Part shown: positions 16,348-24,885 of the stretch, piece after piece
Position numbering within the stretch: the stretch's first letter is position 1
Layout: each line of letters starts with the position of its first letter
DNA from: Pseudomonadales bacterium
GTDB taxonomy: Bacteria > Pseudomonadota > Gammaproteobacteria > Pseudomonadales > Azotimanducaceae
Length of the DNA stretch: 64,000 nucleotides
NCBI GenBank assembly: GCA_028285415.1
Contig: JANQPF010000003.1
Span: 124,001-188,000 of the forward strand
Direction of reading: 5' to 3'
Program-made: the position numbers and the translations under genes
Notes under the pieces: generated by a model
The model's input: only the letters and a program-made list of their open reading frames with translations
What the model was told of the DNA's origin: nothing
Database searches by the model: none

Positions 16348-18303
16348 ATGAGAACAGTCATGAGCCTGGGTCTGGCAATGGCCTTTCTTGCGGGATGCGC
16401 CGAGGCGCCGGACGACCCCGTCCCGGAGGCAGCACCTCCCGCCGCCGGTATCACCGAGCTTGCTCCGGGTTGGACCTCTGTCGCGCCCGGCGGCGAGACG
16501 ACGTGTTCGGACGGCACGCCTTATCGATTCTTTGCCCGCCCCGGAGATCCCGAAAAGCTGCTGGTCTTCTTCCAGGGTGGCGGCGGTTGCTGGACGAGCG
16601 ACACCTGCGATCCTGACGGCAACCCTACCTATACGGTGAACATTGATCCCGAATACACGCCCTTCGCGTTCGGCGCGTTCAATTTCGACAATCCGGAAAA
16701 TCCATTCAACGACCACAGCGTCGTATTTGCCCCCTATTGCACGGGGGATGTCCACCTTGGCGCCTCGGACACAATCTATCCACCCCGTGAGGAAGGCGGG
16801 GAACCGTTCACCGTGCGTCACCAGGGCCGCGCCAATGCCCAGGCCGTGCTGGACTGGACCTTCGCCAACGTGCCCTCACCGGCGGAAGTGTTCGTGACCG
16901 GTTCGTCCGCAGGTGCCATACCGTCCCCGTTTTACGCCGCCCTCGTCGCCAACGCTTATCCCGACGCGCGCATTGCGCATATGGGCGACGGCGCGGGAGG
17001 CTACCGCCGCATGAACGGTGATGCCCGCCCGGACGAGCAATGGGGAACCTTCAGTTTCATTACCAGCGAGCCCGGCTTCGAAGATCTCGCTCCCGACGGT
17101 TTCAACTACGAACGTCTCTACATTGCGGCCGCCAAAGCCCACCCAGACATTCTCTTCACCGAATTCGACGCGGCGGAAGACGATGTCCAGAAAAGGTTTC
17201 TCGCACTATCCGGTGCTCACGACGTCAAGCTGCAGGAAGCGCTCGAAGCCAATCATGCGGACATCCGCGCCGAAGTCCCCAATTTCAGGGCGTTCATCAC
17301 GGGCGGCGAGTCCCACACCATCCTCCGCCGGCCGGAGTTCTACACCTACGCGGCGAACGGTGTGCGGATTCGCGACTGGGTCGCAGATCTCGCCGCGTTC
17401 AAACCGGTAGCCGACGTGACCTGCGTCGACTGCAGCAGAGACACCTACGCAGGCGAGCCACTGCCGGAAATCTTCCAGGCGCTGTGGGATGGCTGGGAGG
17501 ACAACGAACAACAGTACGTCGAACCGTTCAAGATTTTCGACAACGTCTACTACGTTGGCATCGACTGGGTAGCGGCGTATGCGATTACCACCAGTGACGG
17601 TGTCATCCTGATCGATTCGCTGTACGGCAAGTGGACCCGGGTGCTCGAAAACAATCTCTGGCGGGTTGGCATCAACCCGCGGGACGTAAAGTACGTCATC
17701 AACACCCACGGACACTTCGACCACGCCGGCGGCAGCAAACTCTTCCAGCAATACGGTGCCCGAGTTGTCATGACCGAGGAGGACTGGCAGCTGGTCGAAG
17801 CCAGACCCGACAACCCGCGTTTTTACGTCCCGGTACCCGACCGCGACATCGTGGCCGTCGACGCTGACGTGATCGAGCTGGGCGATACCCGCATTGAGCT
17901 CTTCAACACCCCCGGCCACACCGAAGGCGTGCTGACCTTGCGCTACGCGGTGCGCGACGGTGACGACGCGTACACGGCGGTCAGCCTGGGTGGCGTTGGT
18001 CTCAACTTCAACGGCGTCGAGCGTACCGAAACCTACATCGAGAGCTATCGCCGCCTGCAGGCAATGCAGGAAGGCGTCAGCGTCAGTCTGCCCAATCACG
18101 CCATGATGGGGCGCGTTTTCGAACGGGCTGCGGCGCTTGCCGAACGCGGCCCCGGAGATCCCCATCCGTTCGTTGACCCGGAAGGCTACCAGGCTGATCT
18201 CGCCACGTTCATCGCCAACGCCGAAGTCAAGCTGGAGGCGGAACGCAACGGCACGGCGCTCGATCCGCTGGAGGCTACCGCCCGCACTCTGGCGAGTGAA
18301 TAA
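16348..18303 (+). CDS. Fusion lipoprotein: pectinacetylesterase-like + metallo-beta-lactamase domains
   Basis: The lipoprotein has 651 residues. The signal ends in a clear lipobox LAGC (residues 13-16). Residues about 40-345 follow the pectinacetylesterase family: LLVFFQGGGGCW, APYCTGDVHLG, nucleophile S187 in GSSAGA and a His in GESHTIL. That family removes acetyl groups from polysaccharides, and many bacterial members have other ester substrates. Residues about 385-640 form a metallo-beta-lactamase hydrolase with H454-G-H456-F-D458-H459, then TPGHTEG and a final His in PNHAMMG. Start: ATG at 16348 after GGGGGGAG. The luciferase-like gene begins 3 bp after its stop. Two hydrolases on one lipid anchor suggest sequential attack on one substrate. 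Confidence 0.8.
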   Translation: MRTVMSLGLAMAFLAGCAEAPDDPVPEAAPPAAGITELAPGWTSVAPGGETTCSDGTPYRFFARPGDPEKLLVFFQGGGGCWTSDTCDPDGNPTYTVNIDPEYTPFAFGAFNFDNPENPFNDHSVVFAPYCTGDVHLGASDTIYPPREEGGEPFTVRHQGRANAQAVLDWTFANVPSPAEVFVTGSSAGAIPSPFYAALVANAYPDARIAHMGDGAGGYRRMNGDARPDEQWGTFSFITSEPGFEDLAPDGFNYERLYIAAAKAHPDILFTEFDAAEDDVQKRFLALSGAHDVKLQEALEANHADIRAEVPNFRAFITGGESHTILRRPEFYTYAANGVRIRDWVADLAAFKPVADVTCVDCSRDTYAGEPLPEIFQALWDGWEDNEQQYVEPFKIFDNVYYVGIDWVAAYAITTSDGVILIDSLYGKWTRVLENNLWRVGINPRDVKYVINTHGHFDHAGGSKLFQQYGARVVMTEEDWQLVEARPDNPRFYVPVPDRDIVAVDADVIELGDTRIELFNTPGHTEGVLTLRYAVRDGDDAYTAVSLGGVGLNFNGVERTETYIESYRRLQAMQEGVSVSLPNHAMMGRVFERAAALAERGPGDPHPFVDPEGYQADLATFIANAEVKLEAERNGTALDPLEATARTLASE

Positions 18304-18306
18304 CGC

Positions 18307-19431
18307 ATGAAGTTTGGCCTCTTCATGTACTGCACCATCGGCCGCCGCGGTGAGCTCGAAGGCGGTATGGCCGGCCAGGACAATACGCTGTATCAGCGCA
18401 TGCTCGACGAAATTGCCCAGTACGCGCGTTTTGCCGATGCTGCGGGATACTTCGGCTTCGGCCACCCCGAGCATCACCTGCAAATCGAAGGGTTCGAGAT
18501 CTCCAACGACCCGTGTCTCATGGCGATGCACCTCGGGCGCCACACCGAGAAAATGAAGGTCATCACCTGCGGTTTCGTCTCGACCGCCAATAATCCGCTG
18601 CAGACTGCGGAAAAAATTGCCACGCTCGACCACATGCTCGGCGGCCGCTTTGGCGTGGGGCTCGTGCGCGGCTATCAGGCGCGCTGGGTGGAAAACTACA
18701 AGGTGAAGCCCGAGCTCACCGCAGTTGGCCCGTGGAACGCGAAAAGCGCCGCTGACGATCTCAATCGCGAATACTTTGCCGAGTTCGTCGACGTCGTGGT
18801 TCGGGCCCTCAAGGAACCGATGCTGACGCATCGCGGCAAATTCTGGAACTTTCCGCCAGAAGGTTTCGTGAATCCACACGACCATCCGGTGTATTACGAC
18901 TACGGCGAAGGGGTCGCGGAAGACATGCGGGTGGATGCCGTGGGGATTGCGCCGCGCCCGCTGCAGGATGAGATTCCACTGTACGGCGGTTTTTCGCAGA
19001 GTCTGACGACGGCCAAGTTCTGGGCGCGTTACAAAGGCCGGCCGATCATCCTGTCCGGCAACACGGAATTTCTCGAGCTCCTGTGGAGCGAATGGACCGA
19101 AGAGGCGAAGCGGCACGGCCACGACGTTGCACCCGGCGACCAGGCCTGCTGGGGGGGCATCATGGTCTGCGCGGAGACGGACGCCAAAGCCATGGCGCTG
19201 TATGAGGACATGGCCTGGTTCTGGAAAACCTGGGCAACGCCGTTCGGCCAGGGTGTACCTGAGCTCCTGGTTGGATCGCCGGACACGCTCAATCAGCGCA
19301 TCGAAGAGATTAGTAAAGCTGTGCCCATCAAAGAGGCATTCCTGCTGATTCCGCAGGGACTACATCCACCCGAGCAGCTGCTCGACTCTCTGGACCTCTT
19401 TGCACGCAAGGTGATGCCCAACCACGGTTAG
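18307..19431 (+). CDS. Luciferase-like (LLM class) flavin-dependent oxidoreductase
   Basis: This TIM-barrel flavin monooxygenase of 374 residues belongs to the bacterial luciferase family. The opening MKFGLFMYCTI, the segment FGFGHPEHHLQIEGFEISND, and LDHMLGGRFGVGLVRGY are typical of the LuxA/alkanal-type branch that uses FMNH2 and oxygen. The gene begins 3 bp after the PAE-MBL stop, so it is almost certainly in that operon. It differs clearly from the LLM protein at 10598, which belongs to another branch of the superfamily. The substrate is unknown. Reduced flavin would have to come from a reductase encoded outside this window. Confidence 0.82.
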   Translation: MKFGLFMYCTIGRRGELEGGMAGQDNTLYQRMLDEIAQYARFADAAGYFGFGHPEHHLQIEGFEISNDPCLMAMHLGRHTEKMKVITCGFVSTANNPLQTAEKIATLDHMLGGRFGVGLVRGYQARWVENYKVKPELTAVGPWNAKSAADDLNREYFAEFVDVVVRALKEPMLTHRGKFWNFPPEGFVNPHDHPVYYDYGEGVAEDMRVDAVGIAPRPLQDEIPLYGGFSQSLTTAKFWARYKGRPIILSGNTEFLELLWSEWTEEAKRHGHDVAPGDQACWGGIMVCAETDAKAMALYEDMAWFWKTWATPFGQGVPELLVGSPDTLNQRIEEISKAVPIKEAFLLIPQGLHPPEQLLDSLDLFARKVMPNHG

Positions 19432-19472
19432 CGATCGAGGAACTTTTACGCAATCAGCGGCTCAGAACTCAT

Positions 19473-20033
19473 ATGCGACTATTCACCGTCATGCTCCTGC
19501 TCCTGCCCGCAAGCCTCGGTTACGCGGCGTCACCCTTTGACGGGCGCTGGACCATCAACTACGAAGAAACCGACAAGGTGGCCGTGAAGTACAAGGACGG
19601 CAGCGGCATGAGCGGCAACAATTTCAAGCCTCAGGTCTCCATCATGGGGATACCGTTGCCGGGTCAGTCACAGCCGCGCGGCAACTCCTCCTTGACGGCC
19701 AAGAACCCCAAAGTCCTGCGCTGCACCACCATGGAGATTGCGGTCGACGGTAACCGCATTGAGATGGACTACGACGCTGAAGGCAGTGAGACCCTGCGCA
19801 AGGGTCACTACCGGGGACGCGACACACGGATGTCGAAAAAAGAAATTCGCCAGAAGTACGAGACCAGCGAACGCAAGGTCACCAAAACCTGGACCATGCG
19901 CGACGACGGGCGTCTGTTCGTCTCCGTCAAGATCAACCCGAAGGGCGACAAGTCCCGCACCTACAACCGCGTATTCGATCGCGTCACCGAGGCAAGCGAG
20001 GCCAACGCAACGGCAGCCGCCTCGAACACCTGA
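19473..20033 (+). CDS. Secreted hypothetical protein
   Basis: This periplasmic or secreted protein of 186 residues has a signal peptide (MRLFTVMLLLLPASLGYAA). The mature part alternates short beta strands (FDGRWTINYEETDKVAV, TMEIAVDGNRIEMDYDAEG, VTKTWTMRDDGRLFVSVKI), which suggests a small beta barrel such as a lipocalin-like fold, but I cannot name a family. The C-terminus is Ala/Thr/Asn-rich. It follows the luciferase-like gene by 41 bp and may belong to the same operon. Its TGA stop abuts the TGA of the convergent MAPEG gene, forming a single TGATCA. Confidence 0.6.
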   Translation: MRLFTVMLLLLPASLGYAASPFDGRWTINYEETDKVAVKYKDGSGMSGNNFKPQVSIMGIPLPGQSQPRGNSSLTAKNPKVLRCTTMEIAVDGNRIEMDYDAEGSETLRKGHYRGRDTRMSKKEIRQKYETSERKVTKTWTMRDDGRLFVSVKINPKGDKSRTYNRVFDRVTEASEANATAAASNT

Positions 20034-20432
20034 TCAGGCGGTAATCGCCATGACAAATATCCAGATGGACATGGCAATGCCGGCCACGAATCCCGCTACG
20101 CGCAACACCGGGATCCCGGCAACGTAGAAAGCGCCGTGGGCAATTCTCGCGATCACCCAGATGATGCTCGCCGTCGCCCAGGATCCCGCTGGATCCACAC
20201 CCTGCATGAACGCGGCAAGCGTTGCCGCCGTGAAAACGGACAGATTTTCCCACTGGTTCATCTGCGCGCCCCAGGCGCCGGCACCACCTTCGGTCAGATC
20301 CGCCGCCTGCAGGCGTGGCTGACGTAAATCGACTTCACCCAGCTGTTTGCTGCGAAAGGGCACGGATACGCCGGCCCAGATGTAGGGCAGCACCGCCCCA
20401 ACTAAAAGACACCACAATGGAATGGTCATCAA
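20034..20432 (-). CDS. MAPEG-family membrane protein
   Basis: The protein has 132 residues and four predicted transmembrane helices (about 5-22, 62-82, 88-104, 110-130). MAPEG proteins are glutathione-dependent membrane enzymes (microsomal GST, leukotriene C4 synthase) or relatives of unknown role. The family marks seen here are the Asn-Gln-x-Glu-Asn segment MNQWENLSVFTAAT and ARIAHGAFYVAGIPVLR near the third helix. Glutathione conjugation or peroxide reduction is possible but unproven. The gene is last in a leftward group with YjbR, the glutamate-synthase-like and acyl-CoA dehydrogenase genes, after a 94-bp gap that could hold its own promoter. Confidence 0.75.
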   Translation of the reverse strand: MMTIPLWCLLVGAVLPYIWAGVSVPFRSKQLGEVDLRQPRLQAADLTEGGAGAWGAQMNQWENLSVFTAATLAAFMQGVDPAGSWATASIIWVIARIAHGAFYVAGIPVLRVAGFVAGIAMSIWIFVMAITA

Positions 20433-20526
20433 CGCTCTCCTCGCTCACTCAGATATTTGTGCTTGCTGTTATCGGTATGGTTATCCACTCCGACGAAAAA
20501 GGGTGCACAATCCGGACAAAGACTGC

Positions 20527-20910
20527 CTAAGCTCGATACAGCGCCTCGCTGCCGTGCTTGACCTCGAGGCTGACGCGCTCCGCTTTGGGCAGCTTTTTCA
20601 CCACGAGGGCGTAAGAGTGATCGATCATACGCTCGATCTCGCCCGCGGGGATGGACCCATCCAGAAGCACGGTATTCCAGTGCGCTTTGTTCATGTGATA
20701 GCCGGGCAGCACCGCGTCGAAGACGTCGCGGAGCATCAACGCCTGCTCCGGATCGCACTTGAGATTGATGCGCGCCAGTCCCTTTTCCCAGCCCAGAGTA
20801 CCGAACATCTTGTTGCGGACTTTGAAAACGTAGACGTCATCGCCAAACGGAAAGTCGAGCCACGCTTCCGGACGGCTCAGGAAATACTGCTTGGCGCCGT
20901 CGTCATCCAT
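20527..20910 (-). CDS. MmcQ/YjbR-family protein
   Basis: This cytoplasmic protein of 127 residues has the CyaY-like DNA-binding-type fold of the YjbR family. Recognisable parts are LSRPEAWLDFPFG, DVYVFKVRNKMFGTL, INLKCDPEQALMLRD and HMNKAHWNTVLLDGSIP, in the order usual for the family and at its usual length (about 115-130). Members are proposed to bind DNA, but the biological role is unknown. The gene starts 2 bp after the stop of the glutamate-synthase-like gene, so the pair is likely co-translated. Confidence 0.82.
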   Translation of the reverse strand: MDDDGAKQYFLSRPEAWLDFPFGDDVYVFKVRNKMFGTLGWEKGLARINLKCDPEQALMLRDVFDAVLPGYHMNKAHWNTVLLDGSIPAGEIERMIDHSYALVVKKLPKAERVSLEVKHGSEALYRA

Positions 20911-20912
20911 GC

Positions 20913-22406
20913 TCAGGAGGCAGTGCCGGCGACGGGATAGAGCTCATCCAGCGGCACCGATCGTCCGTTCGCCTGCACAATCCGGCAATGGAACCGTTTG
21001 AGCCTGCGGGGTTCCGGCACCCCGCAGGAGTGCGCGATGATGCCGACCTCCTTGCGCATGTTTTTCGCATAGTGATACACACGCTCGGTTTTGTCGCCGA
21101 CATCAAGACCCCGCTGCAGGTCTTTGTCGTGCGTCGTGATGCCGGTGGGGCATGTGTTCTTGTTGCACTGCAGCGCCTGGATACAGCCAAGCGAAAACAT
21201 GAACCCGCGCGCCGTCACGGCAAAGTCGGCGCCCAGACACAGTGCCCAGGCCACCTGCGCAGGCGTTATCAGCTTGCCGCTGGCGACAATTTTGATGCGC
21301 TTACGCAGACCCTGTTTGTCGAGCATGTCCGCAACCAGAGGCAGGCTTTCCTTGAGCGGTAATCCCATATAGTCGATGAGACTCGCCGGCGCCGCCCCGG
21401 TGCCGCCATCGGCGCTGTCGATCGTAATGAAGTCAGGCGCGCTCTCCTCCCCGCGGGCATGGATGGCTTCACAGAGCTCGTCTATCCAGCCGTAGGCGCC
21501 AATCACAGCCTTAAAGCCCGTTGGCTTACCTGTGACCTCGCGAATGTGCCCGATCATGTCCAGGAGATCTTCCGCGCTGTCGATCTCCGGCTGGCGATTC
21601 GGGCTCAGAGAATCCTGGCCCTCTTCGATGAAACGGATCTTCGCAATTTCAGCGGTCACCTTCTCACCGGGCAGAATACCGCCCTTACCTGGCTTGGCGC
21701 CCTGACTCAGCTTGATCTCGAACATCTTCACCTGCTCATGCGCCGCCTGCTCTCGCAGGCGCTCGTCGCTCAGGCGGCCTTCGGCATCGCGTACGCCGTA
21801 CTTGGCGGTACCGATCTGATGCACGATGTCCGCACCGCCTTCGAGGTGCCAGGGTGAGAGGCTGCCCTCTCCCGTGTTCATCCAGATGCCGGCTTTCTTC
21901 GCCCCGCGGGACAGCGCCTGGACCGCGGGTTTGGAAATTGCGCCGTAGCTCATGCCCGATATGTGGAAGACCGAATCGGTGGTGTAGGGGTGCCGGCAAT
22001 AGGGGCCGATGGTCACTTCGCTGGTATCGCTCGTTTCTTCCTCCAGCTGCGGATACGGGCAGTTGACGAAAAGCACGCTGCCGACCGGGCGTAAATCGCG
22101 GGTTGAGCCAAACGCCACGGTGCTGTCCTCGTTTTTTGCGGCCCGGTACACCCAGGAACGCTCTGCCCGGTTGAACGGCATCTCTTCGCGGTCCATGGCA
22201 AAGAAGTATTGGCGGAAAAATTCGCCGAGGTGCTCGAACCAGTAGCGGAACCGTCCGATGACGGGAAAGTTTCGGCGCACGGCATGTTTGGTCTGCGCGC
22301 GATCGATGACGTACAGCACCGCAACGACGATCACCCCGATGCCGAACAGCCACACGATCAGCTGGGCCATGACGTTGAACACCGTCAACGCAAATTCCAT
22401 GTCCAT
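20913..22406 (-). CDS. FMN-binding glutamate-synthase-family protein (GltB2 domain, membrane-anchored)
   Basis: The protein has 497 residues. One N-terminal membrane helix (about 8-30) is followed by the FMN/Fe-S barrel of glutamate synthase without its amidotransferase domain. Visible motifs are HISGMSYGAISKPAV, KPGKGGILPG, FITIDSADGGTGAAP for FMN and the Cys cluster C-x5-C-x4-C in CIQALQCNKNTCPTG for a 3Fe-4S centre. Stand-alone, membrane-tethered proteins of this kind are widespread in proteobacteria and their reaction is not settled. The start ATG follows AGGGGG by 8 nt. It lies between the acyl-CoA dehydrogenase and yjbR genes. Confidence 0.85.
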   Translation of the reverse strand: MDMEFALTVFNVMAQLIVWLFGIGVIVVAVLYVIDRAQTKHAVRRNFPVIGRFRYWFEHLGEFFRQYFFAMDREEMPFNRAERSWVYRAAKNEDSTVAFGSTRDLRPVGSVLFVNCPYPQLEEETSDTSEVTIGPYCRHPYTTDSVFHISGMSYGAISKPAVQALSRGAKKAGIWMNTGEGSLSPWHLEGGADIVHQIGTAKYGVRDAEGRLSDERLREQAAHEQVKMFEIKLSQGAKPGKGGILPGEKVTAEIAKIRFIEEGQDSLSPNRQPEIDSAEDLLDMIGHIREVTGKPTGFKAVIGAYGWIDELCEAIHARGEESAPDFITIDSADGGTGAAPASLIDYMGLPLKESLPLVADMLDKQGLRKRIKIVASGKLITPAQVAWALCLGADFAVTARGFMFSLGCIQALQCNKNTCPTGITTHDKDLQRGLDVGDKTERVYHYAKNMRKEVGIIAHSCGVPEPRRLKRFHCRIVQANGRSVPLDELYPVAGTAS

Positions 22407-22481
22407 TATTTGTGCCCCCTTTTGTTCTTATCTGCGCCGTTGGAGTCGTCAGGGCTCAATAGGTTCCCTGTCCAGCCTCGT

Positions 22482-23669
22482 TCAGTCCGGCAGACCCAGC
22501 ACGCGCTTGGCAATGATGTTGCGCTGAATCTCGTTGCTGCCGCTGTAGATCGACGCCGCGCGGTAGTACAGCCATTCGCGCGTGCGGTTGAGCTCGTTGC
22601 CCTCGAACTGATCGTTCTCGTTCATGATGTCGCCGAAGCCCCGTACCCCGCGCATGCGCAGCATGAGGTCGTAGTAGGTCTGCTGCAGCTCTGAGCCATA
22701 CACTTTGAAGATCGACGTGACGGCACCCGGTGTGCCGCCTTCCGACTCCTCGACCGCCCGCCGCTGAGCAAGCCGGAAGACCTGGCTGTCCATCTCGTAT
22801 TTCAGCAACTCCGCTCGATAAGCCGCATCCGCGATCGCCCCGTCCCGCTCACCGAGCGTACGTTTGGCCTCTTGAACGAGACTCATCTCATCTTTCTTGG
22901 CGCCGCCGCTCACGAGGCTTTCCATGCCGGAACGCTCGTGCTGCAGGAGGCGCTTGCCGACCGTCCAGCCTTTGTTGGGCTCGCCAACCAGATCGGATTT
23001 CTGCGCAATGGCATCATCGAAGAACGTTTCGTTGAAGCGTGCATCACCGCTGATGAGCTTGATGGGTTTGACCGTCACCCCCGGCTGATCCATGGGCAGG
23101 AGGACAAAGCTGATGCCTTCGTGCTTGGGGGCGCTCACGTCGGTGCGGACGAGACAGAACATCCAATCGGCATTGTGCGCACCTGAGGTCCAGATCTTCT
23201 GGCCGTTGATGACAAAGTGATCGCCACGGTCTTCCGCCCTCGTGCTGAGCGAAGCGAGGTCGCTGCCGGATCCGGGCTCGCTGTAGCCCTGGCACCACTC
23301 CACTTCGGCGCGGGCAATGCGTGGGAGGTGCCTTGCTTTCTGATCATCGGTACCGAACTCAAGGAGCGTCGGACCAATCATGCTGGTACCGAAGCTCGAC
23401 AACGCCGGACGCGCGTTGATGGCGGCCATCTCCTGCAGCAGTATCAGATACTCGTCGTTGGAGAGCCCTCCGCCGCCGTATTCCTGCGGCCAGCTCGGTA
23501 CCGTCCAGCCGCGCTCGACCATGCGTTCGAGCCAGAGGAGCGTATCCGCATCGGTGATCTTGATTTTGGTGCTGCCGTTGGAGATGGGCCCGGGTCCGCG
23601 GGCGCCCGGTGGGCAGTTTGCATCCAGCCAGGCACGGGTTTCGGCACGGAATTCGTCAAGCTCCGACAT
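22482..23669 (-). CDS. Acyl-CoA dehydrogenase
   Basis: This FAD-dependent enzyme of 395 residues oxidises an acyl-CoA to the 2,3-enoyl-CoA. Family signatures in order are CQGYSEPGSGSDLASL (substrate/flavin loop), QKIWTSGAHNADW, GEPNKGWTVGKRLLQHER and a C-terminal YRAASIYSGSNEIQRNIIAKRVLGLP. The 395-residue length and the DANCPPGARG opening match the ACAD subfamily often found in sterol or aromatic side-chain degradation. No glutamate base can be pinned down by eye, so the chain-length class is not assigned. It is first in the leftward group with the glutamate-synthase-like gene. Confidence 0.88.
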   Translation of the reverse strand: MSELDEFRAETRAWLDANCPPGARGPGPISNGSTKIKITDADTLLWLERMVERGWTVPSWPQEYGGGGLSNDEYLILLQEMAAINARPALSSFGTSMIGPTLLEFGTDDQKARHLPRIARAEVEWCQGYSEPGSGSDLASLSTRAEDRGDHFVINGQKIWTSGAHNADWMFCLVRTDVSAPKHEGISFVLLPMDQPGVTVKPIKLISGDARFNETFFDDAIAQKSDLVGEPNKGWTVGKRLLQHERSGMESLVSGGAKKDEMSLVQEAKRTLGERDGAIADAAYRAELLKYEMDSQVFRLAQRRAVEESEGGTPGAVTSIFKVYGSELQQTYYDLMLRMRGVRGFGDIMNENDQFEGNELNRTREWLYYRAASIYSGSNEIQRNIIAKRVLGLPD

Positions 23670-23769
23670 GTTTGTCTCCCTCTCAGTCTTGCGTTTTTCT
23701 CTTCACACGATCCTAACGCCAGAACGCCGACGATTACATCCTTGGACCAGGCTGTGTTAGAACCCCCGT

Positions 23770-24480
23770 ATGGTTACGAGAATAGGGATTATTGGCGACG
23801 TTCACGCTGAGCACGAGCGGCTCGAGCGCGCGCTCACGTTTCTGGCCGGTGAAGGCGTGGATACCGTGATCTGCACCGGTGATCTTGCTGACGGGCAGGG
23901 CTGCCTCGAGCGCTGCGTTGCGCTCCTGGCAGAGCACAACGTGCAGACCGTGCGCGGCAATCACGACCGCTGGGTGCTGGAAGACAAAGCCCGCCACATT
24001 CCCAACGCGCATCTGCGCCAGCAGCTGAGCGGCACCGTGATCGACTTCCTCGAAGCGCTGCCACAGGAACACCACCTCGAGACCCGCATGGGTGCGCTCA
24101 AGCTCTGTCATGGCGTCGGCAGCAACGACCTCAAGAAGGTCTGGCCCGGCACGGAGCGCATGCCGGCCGAGCGCAGCGCACACCTGGACGACATCATCGC
24201 CGAAGGCCGCTTTCGACTGATGGTGAACGGCCACGTGCACTACCGCACGCTGATCCATTTCCACGGCATGGCCCTGCTGAACGCTGGCACTCTGCGCGGC
24301 GATCACCGTCCCGGATTTTCCATGCTCGATCTGGAGGCGGAGGAAGTACACGGCTTCGAGCTCGAGCCGAGCGTGCATGCCGTGAAGGTACACAGCCTGC
24401 ATCCGTGTGACGCTACCCGTGTGTTTACCAACACGCAGCACTTCGATGACAACTGGGAACCGGTTACCCTATATGCGTGA
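23770..24480 (+). CDS. Metallophosphoesterase (YfcE/calcineurin-like)
   Basis: This dimetal phosphohydrolase of 236 residues has the complete calcineurin-type motif set: GIIGDVHAE (D-x-H), ICTGDLADG (G-D), VRGNHDRW (G-N-H-D), a His near LKLCHG, and NGHVHYRT (G-H-x-H). It may hydrolyse phosphodiesters or nucleotide-like phosphates, and the substrate is not known. Its TGA stop overlaps the GTG start of arfB as GTGA, and arfB in turn sits 1 bp from tesB, so the three genes form one translationally linked unit. Confidence 0.82.
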   Translation: MVTRIGIIGDVHAEHERLERALTFLAGEGVDTVICTGDLADGQGCLERCVALLAEHNVQTVRGNHDRWVLEDKARHIPNAHLRQQLSGTVIDFLEALPQEHHLETRMGALKLCHGVGSNDLKKVWPGTERMPAERSAHLDDIIAEGRFRLMVNGHVHYRTLIHFHGMALLNAGTLRGDHRPGFSMLDLEAEEVHGFELEPSVHAVKVHSLHPCDATRVFTNTQHFDDNWEPVTLYA

Positions 24481-24884
24481 ACCCCGAAGTACGCATTCCT
24501 GAAGAAGCCTGCGAATTCAAATTCGTTCACGCTTCCGGCCCCGGCGGCCAGCACGTCAACAAGACCGCAACCGCGGTTGAGCTCCGCGTTGACATCGACC
24601 GGCTCGGCCTCAACCACGAGATCCGCTCGCGCCTGCGCCAGCAACAGCGCAACCGCATCAACAAACAGGGGCGCCTCGTCATCCAGGCCGACGAATTCCG
24701 CTCACAATTGAAAAACCGCAAGGCTGCAATCTCGCGCCTGGAAGGTATGATTGCCGCCGCGCGCGTGCGGCCCAAGAAGCGCATCGCCACCAAACCCACG
24801 GCGGCCTCAAAACGGCGTCGGATGGATACAAAAAAACAGCGCGGCCAGACGAAGGCCAACCGCCGTAAACCCAGCTTGGATTGA
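24477..24884 (+). CDS. arfB: Alternative ribosome-rescue factor / peptidyl-tRNA hydrolase ArfB (YaeJ)
   Basis: The protein has 135 residues. It carries the class-I release-factor GGQ motif in ASGPGGQHVNKTATAVE (about 19-35), needed to hydrolyse peptidyl-tRNA, followed by a basic tail (KKRIATKPTAASKRRR, KKQRGQTKANRRK). The tail inserts into the empty mRNA channel of stalled ribosomes. The codon-recognition domains of RF1/RF2 are absent and the length fits ArfB (about 140). The start is the GTG at 24477 overlapping the upstream stop. It is the only ribosome-rescue gene seen in the window. Confidence 0.9.
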   Translation: MNPEVRIPEEACEFKFVHASGPGGQHVNKTATAVELRVDIDRLGLNHEIRSRLRQQQRNRINKQGRLVIQADEFRSQLKNRKAAISRLEGMIAAARVRPKKRIATKPTAASKRRRMDTKKQRGQTKANRRKPSLD

Positions 24885-24885
24885 T

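Noticed and set aside
17206-19122. A 638-codon minus-strand open frame across the PAE-MBL and luciferase-like genes
   Set aside because: It crosses two well supported plus-strand genes and carries no motif or signal; it is a shadow frame.
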